DNA from: CAVEFW01 sp963643505
Lineage (GTDB): Bacteria; Actinomycetota; Coriobacteriia; Coriobacteriales; Eggerthellaceae
Length of the DNA: 64,000 nt
Assembly (NCBI GenBank): GCA_963643505.1
Contig: CAVIKF010000004.1
Coordinates: 62,001 to 126,000 of the forward strand
Direction: 5' to 3'
The position numbers and the translations under genes were made by a program. This document shows, piece after piece, positions 1 through 9,044 of this stretch; positions within the stretch are counted from its first letter, which is position 1, and each line of letters starts with the position of its first letter. Under the pieces are notes generated by a model. The model had not been told where the DNA came from. It saw nothing but the letters and a program-made list of their open reading frames with translations, and searched no databases.

Positions 1-721
1 CCTGCATTATGGCGGCCATACGCTCAAGGCCCATGCCCGTATCGATGTTCTTGGTGGCGAGGGTTTTAAGGGTGCCGTCCTCTTGACCATCATATTGCGT
101 AAAGACGCAGTTCCAAAACTCCAAAAAGCGATCGCAGTCGCAACCGGGCTTGCAATCAGGTTTGCCACAACCGACCTCGGGCCCTTGGTCAAAGTAGATC
201 TCGGAGCAAGGACCGCAAGGGCCGGTAGGACCAGCACGCCAGAAGTTGTCATCCTCGCCAAGACGGCTGATGTGGTCCTCCGGAACGCCAAGACTCTTCC
301 AAATCTCGATAGTCTCGTCGTCGTCCTCAAAAACGGTGAAGTAGAGTCTCTCCGGGGGAAGGCCAAGGCAATCCTCGCGCGTACTGAACTCGTAGGCCCA
401 AGCGCACATCTCCTTCTTGAAATACTTACCGAAGCTGAAGTTGCCGAGCATCTCGAAGAAGGAGAGGTGGCGACCGGTGACACCGATGTTCTCAATGTCG
501 TTAGTACGGACACACTTCTGAACGGTAGTCGTACCCTCATAGGCGTCATCAAGCTCGGCAACATGCAAAAAGTAGGGCTTGAACTGGACCATGCCCGCAG
601 AAGTCAAAAGCAAACTCGGGTCATCGGGAATCAAGGAGGAGGACGGCCAACGTTGGCATCCCTTCTCCTCAAAAAACTTCAGGAATGATTCGCGGATTTC
701 TGCTGTAGTCATGTAGCGCAT
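1..721 (-). CDS. alaS: Alanine--tRNA ligase, N-terminal part (cut by window edge)
   Basis: Charges tRNA-Ala with alanine in the cytoplasm. Only the first 240 codons are in the window; the frame is open to position 1. The protein reads MRYMTTAEIRESFLKFFEEK and shows the class II AlaRS start: the SLIPDDPSLLLTSAGMVQF segment, the motif 2 region around TGRHLSFFEMLGNFSFG, and the GPTGPCGPCSEIYFDQGPE segment. The ATG at 721 has AGGTG eight bases upstream, whereas the in-frame ATG at 712 has no well-placed ribosome site, so 721 is preferred. The next gene on this strand lies only 12 bases upstream, so co-transcription is likely. The identity is secure; only the length is unknown. Confidence 0.95.
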   Translation of the reverse strand, partial: MRYMTTAEIRESFLKFFEEKGCQRWPSSSLIPDDPSLLLTSAGMVQFKPYFLHVAELDDAYEGTTTVQKCVRTNDIENIGVTGRHLSFFEMLGNFSFGKYFKKEMCAWAYEFSTREDCLGLPPERLYFTVFEDDDETIEIWKSLGVPEDHISRLGEDDNFWRAGPTGPCGPCSEIYFDQGPEVGCGKPDCKPGCDCDRFLEFWNCVFTQYDGQEDGTLKTLATKNIDTGMGLERMAAIMQ

Positions 722-732
722 ATGCTGAACAC

Positions 733-2187
733 CTATCTGTCTGTTCGGTCAATATCGGTCGGATCGCCCTCTCCCGATGCGGATCCGATGGTTCCAGTAG
801 TTCTATCTTCAGTCCCGTTTTCTACGGGAATATGAAGGCTCTTGAGTCTCTCATGGAAAGCATGGTCGGGCGCGTGAGCGGCGCCCTTCGCATTCTTGTC
901 GTTTTGCCTGTCCGCCCGGTTGAGACGTGCTTCGATGCTTTCAGGCCTGATTCGCTCAAAACGGGCAGTGCTACCGGGATGGGGCGCAGCGGCGTCCGCC
1001 ATGGGGTCGACGTCTTCGCCCTCGCTAGGCGTACCCTTGAAAAAGACGCCATCCTCAGCGACAAGTTGGTTGCCGGTGTTCTTTTCGAAATAGTAGACAA
1101 ATACGGACTTCAACACCGCAGCGGCGGGAACGGCGATGAGCATGCCGAGGATAGAGCCAGGCAGACCACTCATAACGGTACCCAAGGATGAACCGATGAG
1201 CAAGCAGATAAGGGTAAGAGCCGGATGGATGTCGACGGAGTTCTCCATAAGCCGCGGGCCCACAAACGTATACACGATCTGTTGGATGACGACCGTGCCG
1301 ATAAAGACGATCAAGGACATGAGCGGGCTGGCAGCAAGGCCGAGCAACGCGGCCATCACACCACCGATCCAAGGGCCGACGACGGGGATGATGTTGAGAA
1401 CACCTGTGATCAAAGCCACTGCCGCCGAGTTGGGAACTCCAAGGATCGCGTAGAGGATGCCGCAGACAACAGCGATGATCACGCACTGCAACAGGGTAGC
1501 CTTGATATAACCGGCCATGACGCGAGTCACGGTGACATGGAGCAGACGGAAATCCTCCTCACGTCGGTTACCCGCGATCAGGCGATTACATTCACGGCCG
1601 ATAGCGGGGAGTTCCATGAGAATCCAAAATGCCACGACGAAAGCGAATCCAAGCGCCATGCACGTGTTTGCGACACCGCTGCTGAACGCCACAACACCTT
1701 GGGCGCTTTGCTTGGCAATATCTTGGGCGCCAGACGAGAGCGCGGAGGTGATGTTTTGCAGGTATTCCTTGAACGTCTCGTCGTTGAGGACATAGGAATA
1801 CTCGTTGTAGAGGCCGTTGATCCAAGCCGAGAGGTCAGAGATATAGCGCGGTGCATCATTGATGAGGCTGATGAACTGGGAGCTCAGACCGATGGTCGGC
1901 GAAAGCATGAGAAGAGCAACCACCGCGAGAACGACCACCATCACTACGTAGGAGATGGTCGTACCAGCAAATCGGTTGATACCGTGTCTCTCAAGGAAGG
2001 CAACGAGGTTGCGCAGGCAAAAGACGATGATGACCGTCCATACCAACATGGACACCGGCACCGCAAGGATGTTAAGCGCGTAGGACAACAAGACAAGCAG
2101 GCCGATGCATCCTACCACAGTCCAAACTAGGTAGAACCATCGTTTTGTCCTATTAAGTTTTGCGCGGTCCTTCTCTTCGTCCACCAT
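733..2187 (-). CDS. AI-2E family transporter (PerM/YhhT-like)
   Basis: A polytopic inner-membrane protein of 484 residues in the AI-2E exporter family, whose members export small molecules or drive ion-coupled transport. After a basic N-terminus (about 1-16) come two hydrophobic helices (about 17-57), a third near 75-95, a soluble section with NDAPRYISDLSAWINGLYNE, and a run of helices from about 165 to 370, including the conserved NIIPVVGPWIGG segment. Residues from about 385 form a long acidic, polar cytoplasmic tail unusual for the family core. It sits between the DUF948-like gene and alaS on the same strand. The substrate cannot be told from sequence; autoinducer-2 transport is only the family name. 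Confidence 0.85.
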   Translation of the reverse strand: MVDEEKDRAKLNRTKRWFYLVWTVVGCIGLLVLLSYALNILAVPVSMLVWTVIIVFCLRNLVAFLERHGINRFAGTTISYVVMVVVLAVVALLMLSPTIGLSSQFISLINDAPRYISDLSAWINGLYNEYSYVLNDETFKEYLQNITSALSSGAQDIAKQSAQGVVAFSSGVANTCMALGFAFVVAFWILMELPAIGRECNRLIAGNRREEDFRLLHVTVTRVMAGYIKATLLQCVIIAVVCGILYAILGVPNSAAVALITGVLNIIPVVGPWIGGVMAALLGLAASPLMSLIVFIGTVVIQQIVYTFVGPRLMENSVDIHPALTLICLLIGSSLGTVMSGLPGSILGMLIAVPAAAVLKSVFVYYFEKNTGNQLVAEDGVFFKGTPSEGEDVDPMADAAAPHPGSTARFERIRPESIEARLNRADRQNDKNAKGAAHAPDHAFHERLKSLHIPVENGTEDRTTGTIGSASGEGDPTDIDRTDR

Positions 2188-2220
2188 GTGCGTCCTCGGT
2201 ATGCCCCAAGCCTAGCTTAA

Positions 2221-2769
2221 CTACTCGGCGTCAGAAGGCTTTGACGCGGAAACATTCTCAGCCTGAGGAGCGCTTGAAGCGCTTTTCCTTTGACCGAGGG
2301 ACATGGACTCATCGCTCGCCCCGCGACCCTTCAAGGCGTCGTGGAGGGCATTCGTAGCGCTTGTGACGATATTGAGCGGTGCGTTGGTGACCTTGTCCAC
2401 AGCCGTGGCAGCAGAACTTGCCGTCTCAGTGATGGTGTTGACGTTCTCAAGGATGCCATCAACACGCATGATCTCGAGGTTGGCCGCATCGATAGTGAGG
2501 GAGACGCGGTCCATCATAGGATCGATCTTGGCAAGGATAGGGTCGACGCGCTCCATGGAGGGTTCGAGGGTGGCAGTGATGTTTTCCACATGCTTGAGCG
2601 TAGGCTCGAGTTGGGTCTTCACGTCGTTGACCATATCATTCACGTCCGTCAACGTCTTATTGGCGCCGCGAACCGCCTTGATGATCTCGACAATCAAGAC
2701 AATGAGGGCGATGCCCACGAGAATGAAGACAATGGGGAGAATAATGTTCAGAACTTCTGTGATTCCCAT
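2221..2769 (-). CDS. DUF948-like membrane-anchored coiled-coil protein
   Basis: A 182-residue protein with one N-terminal membrane helix (about residues 7-29, ILPIVFILVGIALIVLIVEI) followed by a long helical, low-hydrophobic section. That section repeats a pattern around LEPTLKHVENITATLEPSME and VDPILAKIDPMMDRVS, typical of DUF948/YtxG-like stress-associated proteins. The C-terminus is polar and Ser/Ala-rich. ATG 2769 is chosen because GGAGG lies six bases upstream; the TTG two codons earlier is unsupported. It lies 33 bases upstream of the AI-2E transporter and probably shares its transcript. The function is unknown. Confidence 0.7.
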   Translation of the reverse strand: MGITEVLNIILPIVFILVGIALIVLIVEIIKAVRGANKTLTDVNDMVNDVKTQLEPTLKHVENITATLEPSMERVDPILAKIDPMMDRVSLTIDAANLEIMRVDGILENVNTITETASSAATAVDKVTNAPLNIVTSATNALHDALKGRGASDESMSLGQRKSASSAPQAENVSASKPSDAE

Positions 2770-2869
2770 GTACAACCTCCTAATTTACGTATCAAGTCAC
2801 TATACCACGGCATGCAGAGATTATGCACTTTCTGGATAGCGAAGAAGGTTGTTGGGGGGATGATGCCCG

Positions 2870-4192
2870 CTATGGTCGCTTTCGCTTTGCCCTATCGCGC
2901 TGAACAGCCTCGACACGATAGGCCTCCCATCCGCGCTCGCTTGGGTGGTAGAAGCATCCCGGCTCTAGACCCTCGGGGAGATAACGTTGATCGACCCACC
3001 CGCCGGGAAAGTTGTGGGGGTATTGATAGGTGCCATACTCATCCGATCCGGGACGATGACGATCGCGCAGGTAGTCCGGGACAGCACGGGCAGGCCCATG
3101 ACGCACCTCGTTGAGCGCAGCGTCGATCCCAGCCTCTGCGGCATTGCTTTTCGGGGCAAGCGCCAGGTAGGTCGCGGCCTGTGCGAGGTTGATTCGACAT
3201 TCGGGGTACCCGATAACCTCAGCGCTCTTGAAAGCGGCCTCGGCTATGAGCAAAGCTTGCGGATCGGCGTTACCGATATCCTCGCTTGCCAAGATGAACA
3301 TGCGGCGCGCGATAAATTTCGGATCCTCGCCGCCCTCAATCATGCGAGCAAGGTAGTACAACGCTGCATCGGGATCGGAGCCCCGCATGCTCTTGATAAA
3401 CGCGCTGATGATATCGTAGTGTTGGTCCTTGTTTTTGTCGTAGGGCAAAGCACGGTGAGGCACCGCCGCACGAACGTCTTTGACACCGATGATGGGTTTT
3501 TTGGCTTGCTTGCACGTATTCACCATGCCCGCGGCGAGTTCCAATGTGGTGAGGGCGCCGCGTCCGTCACCCCCCGCCAGCAAGATGATGTGTTCCCGCG
3601 CCGCCGGCGCAAGCTCATATTTGTCATCGAGACCTCGGGGGTCGACCAAGGCACGGTCCACGAGCTCGCCGATCTCTTCGTCGGTCAAGCTGCGCAATTG
3701 GATGATGCGGCTCCGAGAGTTCAAAGCGGTATTGACCTCAAAATACGGGTTTTCCGTCGTGGCACCCACCAAGATGACGGTTCGGTCCTCGACCGCATGG
3801 AGCAAGGCATCTTGCTGGCTACGGTTAAAACGGTGGATCTCGTCAACGAAAAGAATCGTGCGTTTGCCGTAGTCGACAAGGCGCGTCTCCGCCGCCGCTA
3901 TCTCGCGACGCAAATCGGCAACGGTCCCGCCAATGGCGGACACCTCGACAAACGTCGCTTGCGTGCTCTCGGCAATGATGTGGGCAAGACTTGTCTTTCC
4001 TGTGCCCGCAGGCCCGAACAGGATAATCGAGCTCAATCTGTCATTCTCGATTGCGGCACGCAACCAACTTCCAGGACCCACGGCCTCGGTTTGTCCCACA
4101 AACTCGTCAAGGGAGTGGGGGCGCATACGTACCGCCAAAGGCGCGTTCGCCCTCTTTGTCTGCGCCTCTATGTCGGTGAACAAGCTTTCCAT
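2870..4192 (-). CDS. rarA: Replication-associated recombination protein A (AAA+ ATPase)
   Basis: A 440-residue AAA+ ATPase of the RarA/MgsA/WRNIP1 family, which acts at stalled replication forks and resembles clamp-loader subunits. Visible motifs are Walker A in FGPAGTGKTSLA (about residues 60-71), Walker B in LFVDEIHRFNRSQQD, sensor 1 in GATTENPYFEVN and the arginine-containing SRSRI. The family tetramerisation region follows, with IKSMRGSDPDAALYYLARM and ARRMFILASEDIGNADP. The C-terminal YQYPHNFPGGWVDQRYLPE signature is also present. Length matches the family. It stands just downstream of an LppM-like gene on the same strand. Confidence 0.95.
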   Translation of the reverse strand: MESLFTDIEAQTKRANAPLAVRMRPHSLDEFVGQTEAVGPGSWLRAAIENDRLSSIILFGPAGTGKTSLAHIIAESTQATFVEVSAIGGTVADLRREIAAAETRLVDYGKRTILFVDEIHRFNRSQQDALLHAVEDRTVILVGATTENPYFEVNTALNSRSRIIQLRSLTDEEIGELVDRALVDPRGLDDKYELAPAAREHIILLAGGDGRGALTTLELAAGMVNTCKQAKKPIIGVKDVRAAVPHRALPYDKNKDQHYDIISAFIKSMRGSDPDAALYYLARMIEGGEDPKFIARRMFILASEDIGNADPQALLIAEAAFKSAEVIGYPECRINLAQAATYLALAPKSNAAEAGIDAALNEVRHGPARAVPDYLRDRHRPGSDEYGTYQYPHNFPGGWVDQRYLPEGLEPGCFYHPSERGWEAYRVEAVQRDRAKRKRP

Positions 4193-4215
4193 ATCCCCAT
4201 TATACGCAACAAGCG

Positions 4216-5076
4216 TTACTCGTCCTGCTTCGAGGCACCCTCGTCAACCGCGCCTTCGTCAACCATGTCTTCGGAGGCGGACGCCTTCCTGGTCTTCTTG
4301 CGAACAGATCTGACCGCAACAATCGCCACCACGATGACGACAAGCAAGATCACCCCGACGCCGATGAGGATCGAGGCGGAAAGCACACCTCGCTCAAAGG
4401 AGAACGAAACCTCGAGCGTATCCATGTCCTTGAAGGTCTCAGAGTCGTATTTCCAGGTAAGTGTCTTACCAAAATTGGAAACCTCCGTTGCATTGCTGCT
4501 GAGGGCAGGTTGGGGCACGGTGACAGTGAAGCTTATCTCGTCAAACATGGAGGACATCACGGAAACCGCGTCAGAGGAACCCGCGAGGCCAGAATCAATC
4601 TTGAGCGTATAGACCTTGCTTGCCGCGTCATAGTAGAAGAACACGAACTTGCTCACGTCATACAGATCAGACTCCGCATCGACGGCGGTCGAGTACGTGC
4701 TGGAAAGACTCAGCCCCTTCCAACCATCAAGTGTGCCTTCGGAAGTGCTCACCTCGTCGATGTCGTCGATGTGATAGGCCAGCTTCGCACCCGCATAGGT
4801 ACCGTCGTAGTACTTCCCCACAACCCAACCGGGGAAAGAGTCGGGGTCGATCGATTCAGTGATTTCGGAGGCGACCTCGTCGACGGTCTTTTCCTCACCG
4901 AACCCGATGCTGTAGCTTTGGTACTTCTCCACGTTGACGCCCTCGTCGATGGTGAAGTCCATGGACCTGTCCTCGTTGACCGTGATCGTCTCGGTGAGCT
5001 TGATACATCCCGTGCACGCGACGCAAAACACCGCGGCAAGAACGACAAGAAGGGCTGTCTTTATGACGCGCCTCAT
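4216..5076 (-). CDS. LppM-like (DUF3153) lipoprotein with C-terminal membrane helix
   Basis: A 286-residue exported protein. The N-terminus MRRVIKTALLVVLAAVF is a signal sequence followed by VACTGC, giving a candidate lipid-attachment cysteine near residue 24. The LppM domain then begins (IKLTETITVNEDRSMDFTI). It is followed by a long extracytoplasmic beta-rich section, a second membrane helix at about 232-256 (ILIGVGVILLVVIVVAIVAV) and a basic then acidic cytoplasmic tail. LppM proteins of actinobacteria are envelope proteins of poorly known role. The start codon lies 12 bases below the stop codon of the aminopeptidase gene, so the two are probably cotranscribed. Confidence 0.75.
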   Translation of the reverse strand: MRRVIKTALLVVLAAVFCVACTGCIKLTETITVNEDRSMDFTIDEGVNVEKYQSYSIGFGEEKTVDEVASEITESIDPDSFPGWVVGKYYDGTYAGAKLAYHIDDIDEVSTSEGTLDGWKGLSLSSTYSTAVDAESDLYDVSKFVFFYYDAASKVYTLKIDSGLAGSSDAVSVMSSMFDEISFTVTVPQPALSSNATEVSNFGKTLTWKYDSETFKDMDTLEVSFSFERGVLSASILIGVGVILLVVIVVAIVAVRSVRKKTRKASASEDMVDEGAVDEGASKQDE

Positions 5077-5088
5077 AGCCTCCCCCTT

Positions 5089-6507
5089 TTAAGCGTTGAG
5101 CAAGAACGCCTCATAGCCCAAGCGAGCCATGTGGATGTCGGCCTTACTGGTGACTTCCCAAGGCGCGTGCATCGACAACACGGCCACACCCGAGTCGATA
5201 ACGTCCATGTCGTAGCGAGCGGGAATGAACGCGATCGTTCCGCCGCCACCGGCGTCGACCTTGCCAAGTTCGGCAGTCTGGAACATGACCCCGGCGTCAT
5301 CCATCACACGACGGACGCGTGCAACGAACTCCGCAGAGGCATCGTTGCTGCCACTTTTCCCACGGGCGCCAGTGTACTTGTTGAACACGAGACCGCGGCC
5401 AAGGAACGCAGCGTTCTTGCGCTCGAATTCGCTTGCATACAACGGATCGAAGCCCGCGGACACGTCGGAAGAGAGCATACGACTCGCCGCCAAGGCACGA
5501 CGCAAAAGCAAAGGTCCGCCCTCACCGGCCAACTCCATGATTTCGGCCATCGTGTTCTCGAAAAACAGGCTTTCCATTCCCGAGGCGCCGACACTGCCGA
5601 TCTCCTCCTTGTCAACAAGGACGGTGACGGCGGTGCGACAAGGATTCTCGATGGCAAGCTGGGCCAAAAGGCTCGTATAGGCACAGACGCGATCATCTTG
5701 GCCATAACCGATGACCATACTGCGATCAAAACCGAGATCACGCGCAGGACCAGCAGGAACAACTTCCAATTCCGCCGAGAGGAAATCCTCCTCATCGATG
5801 CCGTACTTTTCCGCGAGCAACTTCATGACAAACCCGCGGGCGGGTTCCTTCTTTGCCGCCTTCTCCCAAGGGGTATCAACCTCTACGTCGTCGCCCACAA
5901 CAAGGGGGCGTCCACCCACAAGCAGGTCGAGATCCTCTCCTTCGATGATCTTTCCTGTCTCGCGTTTTGCCTGGTTATAGCCAAGATGGGGCAAGATATC
6001 AGTCACACAAAACACAGGATCGCCAAGATCCTCGCCAATGACGACGGGTACGGTCGTGCCGTCCTTCTTGCATACCACGCCGTGAAGGGCCAAAGGAATG
6101 GTGACCCATTGGTACTTCTTGATGCCGCCGTAATAATGGGTATCGAGCAAGACGAGATCGGCGCTCTCGTACAAGGGGTTTTGCTTGATATCAAGACGCG
6201 GGCTGTCGACATGGGCGCCGAGGATGTTGAACCCGCCAACCAAGGGCTTAGAGCCAATATGCGCCAAGATGAGTGCCTTGCCGTGGGTATGGGCCCAAAC
6301 CTTGTCGCCCGGGTTCAACGTGGAACCAGAAGCGATCACCTCTGCCAGGGGGCGGTATCCAACTGCTTCGGCTTGCCTGATCGCCGCGGAGACGCACTCA
6401 CGCTCGGTCTTATTCTCGGAGATGAAGTTGATGTATCCCCGCGCCGTCTCCTCGATAGCAAAGAGTTGGGCCTCATCGGCCTGCTTCCAAACGTTCTCGC
6501 GTTCCAT
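5089..6507 (-). CDS. M18 family aminopeptidase (aminopeptidase I type)
   Basis: A 472-residue cytosolic metalloaminopeptidase that removes N-terminal residues from peptides. Family signatures for the two-metal centre are in place: the first metal histidine in GAHVDSPRLDIKQNPL, the acidic pair in VDKEEIGSVG, and a C-terminal histidine in SMHAPWEVTSKADIHM. The DTHYYGGIKKYQW segment matches the Thermotoga/clostridial subgroup of M18. The ATG at 6507 has AGGAAGGA about eight bases upstream. The protein probably helps an amino-acid-fermenting cell recycle peptides. Substrate preference (acidic or leucyl N-termini) cannot be read here. Confidence 0.9.
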   Translation of the reverse strand: MERENVWKQADEAQLFAIEETARGYINFISENKTERECVSAAIRQAEAVGYRPLAEVIASGSTLNPGDKVWAHTHGKALILAHIGSKPLVGGFNILGAHVDSPRLDIKQNPLYESADLVLLDTHYYGGIKKYQWVTIPLALHGVVCKKDGTTVPVVIGEDLGDPVFCVTDILPHLGYNQAKRETGKIIEGEDLDLLVGGRPLVVGDDVEVDTPWEKAAKKEPARGFVMKLLAEKYGIDEEDFLSAELEVVPAGPARDLGFDRSMVIGYGQDDRVCAYTSLLAQLAIENPCRTAVTVLVDKEEIGSVGASGMESLFFENTMAEIMELAGEGGPLLLRRALAASRMLSSDVSAGFDPLYASEFERKNAAFLGRGLVFNKYTGARGKSGSNDASAEFVARVRRVMDDAGVMFQTAELGKVDAGGGGTIAFIPARYDMDVIDSGVAVLSMHAPWEVTSKADIHMARLGYEAFLLNA

Positions 6508-6618
6508 GAGATAGTCCTTCCTATCACTGTTTTATCACCTAAACTGTTTTATCGTCGTTTTATCGCCGAAAAAGGGGTACCAATCCGGGAATCTGGAATA
6601 CGTGCACATTCGCGCAGG

Positions 6619-6936
6619 TTAATCCGACGTGTGCTCCCTCGTTGGGTTCGTTGGGTCCCCGAGGATCTCAAGCGCGGCCTCGTAGCCGCCAGATCCGTAG
6701 CTCAAGCATTTCGAGACACGAGCAATCGTAGTGGCGGAAGCCCCGGTCGCGTCCTCTATGGCATTATAGGAAAGACCGCGCGAAAGCATGCCGGCCACCT
6801 GAAGGCGTTGGGAGATGTCGTGGATCTCTCGTATCGTGAAGATGTCTTCAAGCAAGGCAAACACATCGTCGGGATCGCTGATCTCCGCAAACACCCGCAG
6901 TAAATTCTCAACCTCAGGCGTCCTCAAATCGTTCAT
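6619..6936 (-). CDS. YerC/YecD family TrpR-related regulator
   Basis: A 105-residue DNA-binding protein related to the tryptophan repressor. The helical core DPDDVFALLEDIFTIREIHD leads into a helix-turn-helix (RLQVAGMLSRGLSYNAIEDA then GASATTIARVSKCL), as in YerC proteins of Firmicutes and Actinobacteria. The start at 6936 (MNDLRTPEVEN) matches family length and has AAAGGAG ten bases upstream; an upstream extension is open but lacks a ribosome site. The operator and ligand are unknown. It lies between cspA and the M18 peptidase on the same strand. Confidence 0.85.
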   Translation of the reverse strand: MNDLRTPEVENLLRVFAEISDPDDVFALLEDIFTIREIHDISQRLQVAGMLSRGLSYNAIEDATGASATTIARVSKCLSYGSGGYEAALEILGDPTNPTREHTSD

Positions 6937-7013
6937 CCCAAAGCGCTCCTTTCCTTCGTAATATTGCCGCCTATGATACCACCCACTCCATAAGCACTTT
7001 CTTCCTGAGACAT

Positions 7014-7044
7014 AAAAAAACGACCCCGCTGTCAAGCGGAGTCG
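7014..7044 (-). terminator. Rho-independent terminator of cspA
   Basis: On the minus strand a ten-base stem (CGACTCCGCT against AGCGGGGTCG, one wobble) with a short loop is followed by seven T residues. It lies 24 bases after the cspA stop codon. Confidence 0.8.
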
Positions 7045-7067
7045 CAATGGGAAACGGCGCGAAGTGA

Positions 7068-7271
7068 CTAAAGCTTCGTCACGTTGCTTGCTTGCAGTTT
7101 GCCGTTTTGACCAGTGGTGATTTCAAAAGAAACAGCCTGACCCTCATCAAGCGTCCTGAAACCATCCATCTTGATCTCAGAGAAGTGGACAAACAGGTCC
7201 TCTCCATCCTTGCGGGAGATGAATCCGTAACCCTTTTCGGGGTTAAACCACTTAACGGTACCTTCTGCCAT
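7068..7271 (-). CDS. cspA: Cold shock protein, CspA family
   Basis: A 67-residue single cold-shock domain that binds single-stranded RNA and DNA and melts secondary structure. The RNP1 motif KGYGFISRK and the RNP2-like DLFVHFSEI are intact, and the protein starts MAEGTVKWFNPEKGYGF. ATG 7271 is chosen over an upstream in-frame start because it gives the canonical family N-terminus and has GAGGG about seven bases before it. It is monocistronic: its own promoter lies 88-116 bases upstream and a strong terminator follows. The roughly 80-base untranslated leader is typical for this family. Confidence 0.95.
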   Translation of the reverse strand: MAEGTVKWFNPEKGYGFISRKDGEDLFVHFSEIKMDGFRTLDEGQAVSFEITTGQNGKLQASNVTKL

Positions 7272-7358
7272 TATGACCCTCTTTTCCTTCCCCACAACGT
7301 GGGGACCGTATTGTTAACTGCTCATATGCAGTTCCACCCTATTTACATGACTTGTTTA

Positions 7359-7387
7359 ACTATAATCGCAAGTTAGAATAATTCCAA
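7359..7387 (-). promoter_or_regulatory. Sigma-70-type promoter of cspA
   Basis: Read on the minus strand, -35 TTGGAA (7382-7387), a 17-base spacer and -10 TATAGT (7359-7364). An A-rich tract lies just upstream of -35. The predicted transcript start near 7352 leaves a leader of about 80 bases before the cspA ATG. Confidence 0.75.
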
Positions 7388-7472
7388 ATACTTTTTTTGG
7401 GTTGTATGCCCTTGTTAACGCAGACTTCTCTTGGTCATGCAGACTTCTCTCCTTGGGAACCAATCTTGGGAG

Positions 7473-7877
7473 CTAACCTTGGAAATCCTCAGGATGGCGA
7501 TTAACCAAGTCGTTCAGGACCGCCTCATTCGTGTCCAAGTCGACACCGTATGCGTCAGCGAGCGCTTGGGCCTGTTGCCTTCGAATCTCGGCAACCCCAT
7601 TCTCGTTTGCCTCCTCGAGGTATTGGGATTCGAGGAACAAGGTGTGGGCGATATAGCCGCACACACGCGGATCGACCCCAGACACTTGGAGGATGGAGGA
7701 CATGGACTCAGGAGACAAGGAAAGCAGAATTTCCCCATCAATATCGGTCGCATTGCTGATAGCAGCCTCAAGCGTATCTGCCGCGCCACGCGGGTCTTGT
7801 TTTTTCTCGAAGATGCTACGGCGGACGGCTTCCGCCAAAAGCACAAACAACCTCGTCAAATAATCACGCTCCAGCAT
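7473..7877 (-). CDS. DUF6483-like protein
   Basis: A 134-residue soluble helical protein beginning MLERDYLTRLFVLLAEAVRR, which resembles the N-terminus of DUF6483 proteins in Firmicutes and Actinobacteria. No catalytic motif, signal or membrane helix is visible. It is 40 bases below ruvB on the same strand and may be the last gene of the ruvCAB transcript. The function is unknown and the family assignment is moderate. Confidence 0.65.
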   Translation of the reverse strand: MLERDYLTRLFVLLAEAVRRSIFEKKQDPRGAADTLEAAISNATDIDGEILLSLSPESMSSILQVSGVDPRVCGYIAHTLFLESQYLEEANENGVAEIRRQQAQALADAYGVDLDTNEAVLNDLVNRHPEDFQG

Positions 7878-7917
7878 GGATGCCCCATTCCTTGTTCACG
7901 ACGAAAAGGTTCGTCTC

Positions 7918-9000
7918 CTAGTTTTCTCCGGGAGGTGTCAACCCGAGGTGTTCAAAGGCACGGTCGGTAGCTTGGCGCCCCTTTGGTGTACGCACGATAA
8001 GCCCTTGTTGCATGAGGTAGGGCTCATAGACGTCCTGCAAGGTGTCGGGGTCTTCCGAGAGAGCCGAGGCGAGGGTGGAAAGGCCCACGGGTTTCCCGCG
8101 AAAACGCACCGTCATATAGTAAAGGATACGGTTGTCCACCGCATCGAGACCGAGGTTGTCGACCTCGTAGAAATCCAGAGCCTCCGCCGCGGAATCCTTG
8201 TCGATGACGCCGTTACCCCGAACTTGTGCCCAATCGCGAACTCGTTTAAGCATGCGGTTAGCGAGACGAGGCGTTCCACGGCTTCTGCGCGCGATCTCCA
8301 AAGCGCCATCGCCCGTAATATCCACGTCGAGAATCGCCGCGGAACGCAAGACGATCTGGGACAACTCCTCGGGAGAATAGAATTGCAAGCGATAGACGAT
8401 GCCGAAGCGGTCACGCAACGGGCCCGTCAACAAGCCGGATCGGGTCGTCGCACCGATCAGAGTGAATCGCGGTAGCTCCAAACGGATCGAACGGGCAGCC
8501 GGTCCCTTTCCGACGACGATATCGAGGGCGAAATCCTCCATCGCAGGATAAAGAACCTCTTCCACCATTTTGTTCAGGCGATGGATCTCGTCGATAAACA
8601 GGACGTCGCCCTCTTCAAGATTTGTGAGAATCGCCGCCAAATCACCCGTGCGGGAAATGGCAGGACCGCTTGTTGTCCTGATATTCGCACCCAACTCGTT
8701 CGCGACGACTTGCGCCAAGGTGGTCTTGCCCAGGCCGGGAGGACCATAGAACAGCACATGGTCGGGGACATCGTGTCGTTGCTTCGCCGCCTCGATCATG
8801 ATTTTCAAGCTATCCTTGACCTTCTCCTGCCCACAGTAGTCCACCAACATCTTGGGCCGCAGACTCCTATCGAGAGCAAGATCGTCCTCGATAAGCTCAG
8901 GGGTCACTCCACGAGAAGCCACGTCCCCGGCATTGTCCGCACCGCGAATCTTCGATGCGTCAAAGATCATTCCCTCTATTTCAAAACCAGACGGTGTCAT
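7918..9000 (-). CDS. ruvB: Holliday junction branch migration helicase RuvB
   Basis: The motor of the RuvAB complex: a hexameric AAA+ ATPase that pulls DNA through Holliday junctions. In 360 residues it shows the family N-terminal segment LRPKMLVDYCGQEKVKDSL, Walker A YGPPGLGKTTLA, Walker B LFIDEIHRLNK and sensor 1 GATTRSGLLTGPLRDRFG. The C-terminal winged helix contains DAVDNRILYYMTVRFRGKPV and ends PKGRQATDRAFEHLGL. A 20-odd-residue N-terminal extension precedes the usual start, and ATG at residue 11 is an alternative. It follows ruvA by 44 bases. Confidence 0.97.
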   Translation of the reverse strand: MTPSGFEIEGMIFDASKIRGADNAGDVASRGVTPELIEDDLALDRSLRPKMLVDYCGQEKVKDSLKIMIEAAKQRHDVPDHVLFYGPPGLGKTTLAQVVANELGANIRTTSGPAISRTGDLAAILTNLEEGDVLFIDEIHRLNKMVEEVLYPAMEDFALDIVVGKGPAARSIRLELPRFTLIGATTRSGLLTGPLRDRFGIVYRLQFYSPEELSQIVLRSAAILDVDITGDGALEIARRSRGTPRLANRMLKRVRDWAQVRGNGVIDKDSAAEALDFYEVDNLGLDAVDNRILYYMTVRFRGKPVGLSTLASALSEDPDTLQDVYEPYLMQQGLIVRTPKGRQATDRAFEHLGLTPPGEN

Positions 9001-9044
9001 ACCTTCGCAATACCTTCTCGGTTCTTTACCATCTTGCCCGAAGT

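Noticed and set aside
4510..6903. A 797-codon plus-strand frame opposite the M18 peptidase
   Set aside because: It is antisense to two well-supported genes with conserved catalytic motifs, so it is a codon-bias shadow.
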